A program made the translations under genes and the position numbers. The notes beneath the pieces are model-generated. The model did no database searches and was not told the origin of the DNA. It saw only the letters and a program-made list of their open reading frames with translations. Source: Thermoprotei archaeon (lineage in GTDB: Archaea; Thermoproteota; Thermoprotei; Thermofilales; Thermofilaceae). From it: a stretch of DNA of 7,164 nt. Within the stretch, counting starts at the first letter, position 1. Each line of letters opens with the position of its first letter. Shown here piece by piece: positions 5,214-7,164 of the stretch. The stretch spans positions 1-7,164 of the forward strand of contig QMRZ01000077.1 in the NCBI GenBank assembly GCA_003649495.1, given 5' to 3'.

Positions 5214-5521
5214 GGGCTCCCACCCGCTATGAATCGCCTAAGCTCCTCTATCATGTATCTGGCCCTGATTAGGTGGATCTCTAGGAAGGTGGCATTGATG
5301 ATGTGGATCTTCCTTCCCCCCCTGGCGTTTAGGATCGCCTCGGCTTTCTCCAGCTCCCTATCTATCTTCCTCAGCTTCCGCCTGGCCCTCCAGCCCTTGA
5401 GACCCTTAAGCTTGGAGACCCTTCCCTCTAGCTCCTCGTACTCGGCACACAACATCATGAGTTGCTCTGAGAAGGGTTCCTTCGAGATGTACTCATCGCC
5501 CAAGATGTAGATGCGCACCAC
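5210..5521 (-). CDS. 103-residue coiled-coil protein
   Basis: The N-terminus MVRIYILGDEYISKEPFSEQ looks like a strand and loop, then a long charged helix runs from about residue 18 to 66 (heptad-like spacing in EQLMMLCAEYEELEGRVSKL and RKLRKIDRELEKAEAILNAR), interrupted by a basic KGWRARR. A second helix covers about 75-97 (NATFLEIHLIRARYMIEELR). This suggests an antiparallel helical hairpin or coiled coil for oligomerisation or for contact with a neighbour. Two GTG codons stand in tandem at the start; the first directly abuts the upstream TAG, and GGTGAGGG precedes them. The last codon overlaps the next GTG start. No family is recognised. Confidence 0.72.
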   Translation of the reverse strand: MVRIYILGDEYISKEPFSEQLMMLCAEYEELEGRVSKLKGLKGWRARRKLRKIDRELEKAEAILNARGGRKIHIINATFLEIHLIRARYMIEELRRFIAGGSP

Positions 5522-5782
5522 CTAGCCCTCACCCCCCTCCTCCCCTTCCTCCTCTCCCTCCTCCACGCTACTCAGAGCCTTCTTGATCTCCTCCAGCACC
5601 CACTCTATGTGGCCCTGGTCCCTGGGGGACATGTTACACATCAGCACGGGCCTGTCACCCTTGTATACCTTGACGCTGAATATGGGGTCATGCTTCAAGA
5701 TCCACTCCACCTCGCTGAGGGTGGCGCACTCCATCTCATTCCCCTTCAACCCTATCAGCTTGATCGTGATGTCCTCGCTCAT
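5522..5782 (-). CDS. 86-residue protein with acidic tail
   Basis: Starts MSEDITIKLIGLKGNEMECA and has an alpha/beta look: strands near 4-11 and 34-40 (FSVKVYKGDR, PVLMCNM), and helices near 22-30 (LSEVEWILKH) and 57-72 (HIEWVLEEIKKALSSVEE). The last 14 residues are almost only Glu and Gly (EEGEEEGEEGGEG), encoded by a purine-rich run. Such tails often mimic nucleic acid or stay disordered; here the role is unknown. The ATG overlaps the TGA of the upstream regulator gene (ATGA) and has GAGGTGGG at good spacing. Directly following the RHH gene, it might be a partner of that regulator, by analogy with two-gene regulator or toxin-antitoxin units, but it shows no known toxin fold. Confidence 0.72.
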   Translation of the reverse strand: MSEDITIKLIGLKGNEMECATLSEVEWILKHDPIFSVKVYKGDRPVLMCNMSPRDQGHIEWVLEEIKKALSSVEEGEEEGEEGGEG

Positions 5783-5952
5783 CTGACTCCCACCTCTTTC
5801 TGCCCCATCCTGAGGTATGTGATAAAGCGCCTGATGGCGATGCGGAACAACTCGCTCCTGGTGTATCCATATTCCTCACACACCTCCTCTACTTCCTCTA
5901 ACAAGGACTTGGGCACGGTCACGGTGACCCGCACGAATTTTCCATCTCCCAC
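5779..5952 (-). CDS. ribbon-helix-helix (CopG/MetJ-type) transcription regulator
   Basis: A 57-residue protein with the classic RHH layout. The DNA-contacting strand is KFVRVTVTVPKS (residues 5-16, alternating Arg/Thr/Thr side chains), helix A LLEEVEEVCEEYG (17-29), the turn YTRSE and helix B SELFRIAIRRFITYLR (33-48). RHH proteins bind DNA as dimers, inserting the paired strands into the major groove at short inverted repeats. The start is GTG (MGDGKFVRV), with GGTGAGAGG at proper spacing; the frame is closed just upstream. It is the first gene of cluster B, overlapping the next start (ATGA). The TTACTT-N10-AAGTAA repeat just upstream is a natural candidate for autoregulation. Short RHH regulators are very common in crenarchaeal viruses and plasmids, though also in chromosomes. 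Confidence 0.88.
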   Translation of the reverse strand: MGDGKFVRVTVTVPKSLLEEVEEVCEEYGYTRSELFRIAIRRFITYLRMGQKEVGVR

Positions 5953-5983
5953 TTCCTCTCACCGCTAGAGGGTATGAGGGAGT

Positions 5984-5993
5984 GTTATTTAAG
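5984..5993 (-). promoter_or_regulatory. TATA box of cluster B
   Basis: Reads CTTAAATAAC on the minus strand. Its centre is about 36 nt before the GTG of the RHH gene, predicting transcription start near 5962 and a short leader that holds the GGTGAGAGG ribosome binding site. Confidence 0.6.
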
Positions 5994-5995
5994 GC

Positions 5996-6017
5996 TTACT
6001 TTTGATATATGAAGTAA
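5996..6017. promoter_or_regulatory. inverted repeat TTACTT-N10-AAGTAA, candidate RHH operator
   Basis: A perfect 6-bp inverted repeat with a 10-bp A/T-rich spacer lies between two divergent TATA elements (5984-5993 minus, 6018-6026 plus). A dimeric regulator bound here would lie next to both. The adjacent RHH gene is the obvious candidate binder; this is inferred from position only. Confidence 0.45.
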
Positions 6018-6026
6018 CATTTATTA
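6018..6026 (+). promoter_or_regulatory. TATA box of the rightward unknown gene
   Basis: ATTTATTAG, centred about 23-29 nt before the GTG (6045) and ATG (6051). No ribosome binding site precedes either codon, so the message is probably leaderless. Confidence 0.5.
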
Positions 6027-6050
6027 GTGATTTAGTAGTATCAAGTGGCG

Positions 6051-6395
6051 ATGGCGGGGGAGGAGACCCTCAAGCTGTGGTTGGGAAGCGAGCTGATGGT
6101 GGAGGTCTCTGGCTACGATTTGCTGGTCTACATCATCCAGCCGCCAAGGTGCTTGCAAGCGATGGTGATGGGTGAAGTATTCCTAAAGAAGCTCCCGCTC
6201 ATATTGAAGGCCCTGAGGAGCCATATAGAGTGGAGGATTGAGCGCTTGAGGGGTAAGGAATCCCTATCCTATGGGGACAGGGAGAGGCTGGAGGTGCTGG
6301 AGAAGATGAATAAGTGCTTGAGCGACATCATCCTCTACCTGATGAACATGGCGGGGCTTGTGGAGAAGCTGAAGGAACTTGATAGGAGTTGGTGA
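6051..6395 (+). CDS. 114-residue helical protein of unknown function
   Basis: Begins MAGEETLKLWLGSELMVEVS, with an N-terminal strand-rich stretch (VEVSGYDLLVYIIQPPR), then helices about 38-66 (VFLKKLPLILKALRSHIEWR) and 75-110 (DRERLEVLEKMNKCLSDIIL, MNMAGLVEKLKELD). The alternating charged/Leu pattern points to a helical bundle or coiled coil. No domain is recognised and there is no membrane segment. A GTG two codons upstream (6045) is an alternative start; both fit the TATA distance, and the absence of a ribosome binding site implies leaderless translation, for which ATG is preferred. Divergent from the RHH-led cluster and possibly under the same operator. The stop codon forms the first arm of an inverted repeat (6393-6409). 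Confidence 0.72.
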   Translation: MAGEETLKLWLGSELMVEVSGYDLLVYIIQPPRCLQAMVMGEVFLKKLPLILKALRSHIEWRIERLRGKESLSYGDRERLEVLEKMNKCLSDIILYLMNMAGLVEKLKELDRSW

Positions 6396-6409
6396 GTATT
6401 ATTTACTCA
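6393..6409. repeat. inverted repeat TGAGTA-TTATT-TACTCA
   Basis: A perfect 6-bp inverted repeat with a 5-nt loop begins at the stop codon of the preceding gene. There is no T-run right after it, so as a terminator it is weak. It lies about 25 bp upstream of the TATA box of the next gene and could also be a regulator site. Its TACT core resembles the half-site of the repeat at 5996-6017, but the arms face the opposite way. Confidence 0.4.
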
Positions 6410-6434
6410 TACTTTCGGCATACATAGTTAATCA

Positions 6435-6442
6435 TTTTTATG
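6435..6442 (+). promoter_or_regulatory. TATA box of the 93-residue gene
   Basis: TTTTTATG, centred about 29 nt before the ATG at 6468. The sequence just before the ATG (CGTATAATAGCC) has no ribosome binding site, so a leaderless transcript is likely. Confidence 0.5.
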
Positions 6443-6467
6443 TCACAAGTATTACCGTATAATAGCC

Positions 6468-6749
6468 ATGAGACTCTCGGAAGACGTGGAGTGGGTCTGG
6501 AGCAAGCTACGGGAGTATGAGGGCATGTATGTGTCGATAGACCTCATGAGGTGGAGACATGGTAGTGAGATAGTGGTGAAGGCCCCGGGGCAAGACAGGC
6601 TGGAGCTGAGGACCCTTGCCTTCATCTACGCGGTGCTCAAGCATGAGGATAGCATGGTTGCGAGGATAGACTGTGGATGGGTGGAGGGTCACCTGGAGAT
6701 AGTGAGACCAGTAGATGAGTGGCACATAGCCATATACCTCAGGGTGTAA
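6468..6749 (+). CDS. 93-residue protein of unknown function
   Basis: Starts MRLSEDVEWVWSKLREYEGM with an N-terminal helix, then appears rich in beta strands: YVSIDLMRWR (21-30), GSEIVVKAPG (32-41), RLELRTLAFIYAVLKHEDS (44-62), MVARIDCGWVEGHLEIVR (63-80) and a last strand WHIAIYLRV ending the protein. This could be a small beta-sheet fold of the kind common in crenarchaeal viruses, but no family is recognised. Start: ATG, leaderless, with its own TATA box about 29 nt upstream. A T7 run follows 5 nt after the stop. The single upstream promoter and the terminator make it a one-gene unit on the plus strand. Confidence 0.72.
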   Translation: MRLSEDVEWVWSKLREYEGMYVSIDLMRWRHGSEIVVKAPGQDRLELRTLAFIYAVLKHEDSMVARIDCGWVEGHLEIVRPVDEWHIAIYLRV

Positions 6750-6754
6750 TCCTG

Positions 6755-6761
6755 TTTTTTT
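6755..6761 (+). terminator. T-rich transcription terminator
   Basis: A run of seven T on the plus strand starts 5 nt after the TAA stop of the 93-residue gene. Archaeal RNA polymerase ends transcription at such runs without needing a hairpin. Confidence 0.65.
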
Positions 6762-6766
6762 CTCTA

Positions 6767-6815
6767 TCAGTTGGTAAGCATTTCTTCACGGCTCGGGTGG
6801 CTAGGACATCATCAT
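6767..6815 (-). ncRNA. candidate C/D box guide sRNA (2'-O-methylation guide)
   Basis: On the minus strand, in order: box C ATGATGA (6809-6815, exact match to RUGAUGA), a 12-nt guide TGTCCTAGCCAC (6797-6808), box D' CCGA (one mismatch to CUGA), a 3-nt spacer, box C' GTGAAGA (one mismatch), a 12-nt guide AATGCTTACCAA (6771-6782) and box D CTGA (6767-6770, exact). Total 49 nt. Two 12-nt guides with a short D'-C' spacer are the canonical archaeal layout, in which L7Ae, Nop5 and fibrillarin assemble on the boxes. By the fifth-nucleotide rule the methylated bases would be the U in position 5 of UUGGUAAGCAUU and the C in position 5 of GUGGCUAGGACA. I cannot tell which rRNA or tRNA carries these. Terminal stem pairing is not evident. 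Confidence 0.6.
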
Positions 6816-6847
6816 CTCTCCACGGGCGCGAGGAAAAGAAATGATCG

Positions 6848-6886
6848 GTATGGCGCTCGGGGCTCAAGGCCCCTCATCGCCACACC
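6848..6886. other. stem-loop with tandem G-A internal loop
   Basis: A long hairpin: GGTATGGCG pairs with CGCCACACC (9 bp with one mismatch), then an internal loop, then GGGGC/GCCCC closing a 5-nt loop. Read on the minus strand the internal loop is ATGA on one side and GAG on the other, which allows two sheared G-A pairs beside the upper stem, like part of a kink-turn, though a clean 3-nt bulge is not present. It lies in a gene-free stretch and in the same minus-strand direction as the sRNA candidate. It may be part of a non-coding RNA or a terminator-like structure. Confidence 0.4.
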
Positions 6887-6911
6887 CCCAAACTTTAACT
6901 AACGCTTGGGG
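6886..6911. other. second stem-loop, CCCCAAGC / GTTTGGGG
   Basis: On the minus strand, CCCCAAGC, a 10-nt loop and GTTTGGGG form an 8-bp stem including one G-U pair. It directly adjoins the hairpin at 6848-6886 and follows, about 25 nt downstream, the minus-strand TATA-like element at 6933-6942, so it would be near the 5' end of a transcript from that element. No ORF of note covers it. Confidence 0.4.
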
Positions 6912-6932
6912 TCACGAGTCAATAGCGCTCGC

Positions 6933-6942
6933 CCTATTTAAG
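6933..6942 (-). promoter_or_regulatory. TATA-like element facing the non-coding stretch
   Basis: CTTAAATAGG on the minus strand, close to the cluster B TATA (CTTAAATAAC). Predicted start of transcription is near 6911, followed by two stem-loops and the C/D box sRNA candidate, with no plausible protein. It sits inside overlapping inverted repeats (AATAG 6921-6925 with CTATT 6934-6938; AGTCA 6917-6921 with TGACT 6945-6949) that could be operator arms. Confidence 0.45.
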
Positions 6943-6962
6943 TGTGACTGACACAATTATAA

Positions 6963-6984
6963 AAAGTATGCAAATGCATACTTT
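6963..6984 (-). terminator. perfect 10-bp palindrome with T-run, probable terminator of the right-edge gene
   Basis: AAAGTATGCA and TGCATACTTT form a perfect inverted repeat with a 2-nt centre, followed on the minus strand by further T residues (TTTTT in all). It lies 15 nt after the stop of the minus-strand gene entering from the right, as expected for a hairpin terminator. An A/T-rich TTATAAAAAG next to it could be a plus-strand TATA box, and the palindrome could instead bind a regulator. Confidence 0.5.
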
Positions 6985-6999
6985 ATTGTTCGCGTGACA

Positions 7000-7164
7000 T
7001 CACCACGGCTCGGCCTCTCCCGAACGTATCCTCTTTATGCTCTCCCTCAAGCTCCTCAGCACCTCCTCCACGTGCTCCCTTATCATCGGGAGGATTTCCC
7101 CCTCTATGCATTCCTGACAGTAGTGCTCGCTGTAGCGGGTGCCATCATCCCAGCCGAAGAGGAA
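7000..7164 (-). CDS. C-terminal end of an unknown protein (5' end outside window)
   Basis: The last 54 residues of a gene that starts beyond the right edge. The visible part begins FLFGWDDGTRYSEHYCQECI, with a YCQEC (CxxC) that may hold a metal, and ends in a long charged helix (EHVEEVLRSLRESIKRIRSG) before the stop at 7000. The codon use (GAG, AGG, ATA, CTC) is like the other genes here, whereas the open frame on the opposite strand from a GTG at 6993 gives an unlikely Pro/Leu-rich product. No family can be assigned from this fragment. A hairpin with a T-run follows the stop. Confidence 0.6.
   Translation of the reverse strand, partial: FLFGWDDGTRYSEHYCQECIEGEILPMIREHVEEVLRSLRESIKRIRSGEAEPW

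Noticed and set aside
5047..5223. 144-residue reading of the 85-residue protein
   Set aside because: The added 59 residues are Ser/Gly/Arg/Pro-rich noise over the clearly coding 53-residue gene; the ATG at 5046 has an ideal ribosome binding site.
5522..5952. RHH gene plus 86-residue gene as a toxin-antitoxin pair
   Set aside because: The gene order and overlap fit, but the 86-residue protein shows no RelE, VapC, MazF or other toxin motif, and the pair is part of a longer cluster.
5609..5968. Plus-strand open frame of 119 codons opposite the RHH and 86-residue genes
   Set aside because: The product is His/Pro/Leu/Ser-rich with no fold-like pattern; both minus-strand genes are well supported, including a clear RHH domain.
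6812..6877. 21-residue minus-strand frame starting MRGLEPRAPYR
   Set aside because: It lies within the hairpin region and ends in box C of the sRNA candidate; the structure explains the sequence better.
6750..6999. tRNA gene or tRNA-derived attachment site
   Set aside because: No T-arm GGTTCRANTCC, no cloverleaf and no direct repeats marking an integration site were found.
6993..7164. Plus-strand frame from GTG at 6993, open to the right edge, with a TATA-like box about 30 bp upstream
   Set aside because: The product is rich in Pro, Leu and His with codon use unlike the other genes; the minus-strand reading gives a charged helix and a CxxC. The promoter-like spacing is noted, but coding is unlikely.
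1..7164. CRISPR array, insertion sequence or integrase
   Set aside because: There are no regularly spaced repeats, no transposase or recombinase motifs and no terminal repeats; short inverted repeats are all near promoters or gene ends.

Overview
The window looks like DNA from a hyperthermophilic crenarchaeon (Thermoproteota), or from a virus or plasmid integrated in one. The signs are dense use of AGG/AGA (Arg), ATA (Ile) and GAG codons, many GTG starts, GGTG/GGAGG-type ribosome binding sites, A/T-rich TATA boxes about 25 nt before leaderless or nearly leaderless genes, and a candidate archaeal C/D box guide RNA. I cannot name the genus. I see no tRNA, rRNA, CRISPR array, transposase or integrase.

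Left part, plus strand (1-849): the 3' end of an NAD-dependent sugar-nucleotide epimerase/dehydratase, then a TATA box and two tandem small two-helix membrane proteins. Their stop meets, tail to tail, the stop of a minus-strand cluster.

Minus-strand cluster A (846-2134): a transglutaminase-like papain-fold protein (Cys-His-Glu residues visible) followed by three small overlapping genes, two of them membrane proteins. Upstream lies a lone 88-residue gene (2201-2467) with its own TATA box.

Minus-strand cluster B (2503-5952): ten overlapping or nearly abutting genes. The first encodes a ribbon-helix-helix regulator. Small unknown proteins follow (86, 103, 53, 85 and 37 residues), then a two-helix membrane protein, a winged-helix protein with a CxxC motif, a compact sulfatase/alkaline-phosphatase-superfamily protein and an FkbM-type methyltransferase. 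Three of these small genes (RHH, 53 aa, 37 aa) are short ones that a length cut-off would miss. The last two genes and the left-edge epimerase fit surface glycan or lipid modification. The overlapping stop/start codons imply translational coupling.

Right part (5953-7164): a divergent promoter region with a TTACTT-N10-AAGTAA inverted repeat separates cluster B from two plus-strand unknown genes (116-118 and 93 residues), each apparently leaderless. A T-run follows, then a roughly 250-bp non-coding stretch rich in structure: a C/D box sRNA candidate with two 12-nt guides, two adjacent stem-loops, a TATA-like element and a perfect 10-bp palindrome with a T-run. The 3' end of another minus-strand gene enters from the right edge.

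The gene density, many orphan small proteins, small membrane proteins and RHH and winged-helix regulators resemble a crenarchaeal virus or plasmid. The sugar and surface enzymes could equally belong to a host surface-glycan locus. The sequence alone does not decide between these.
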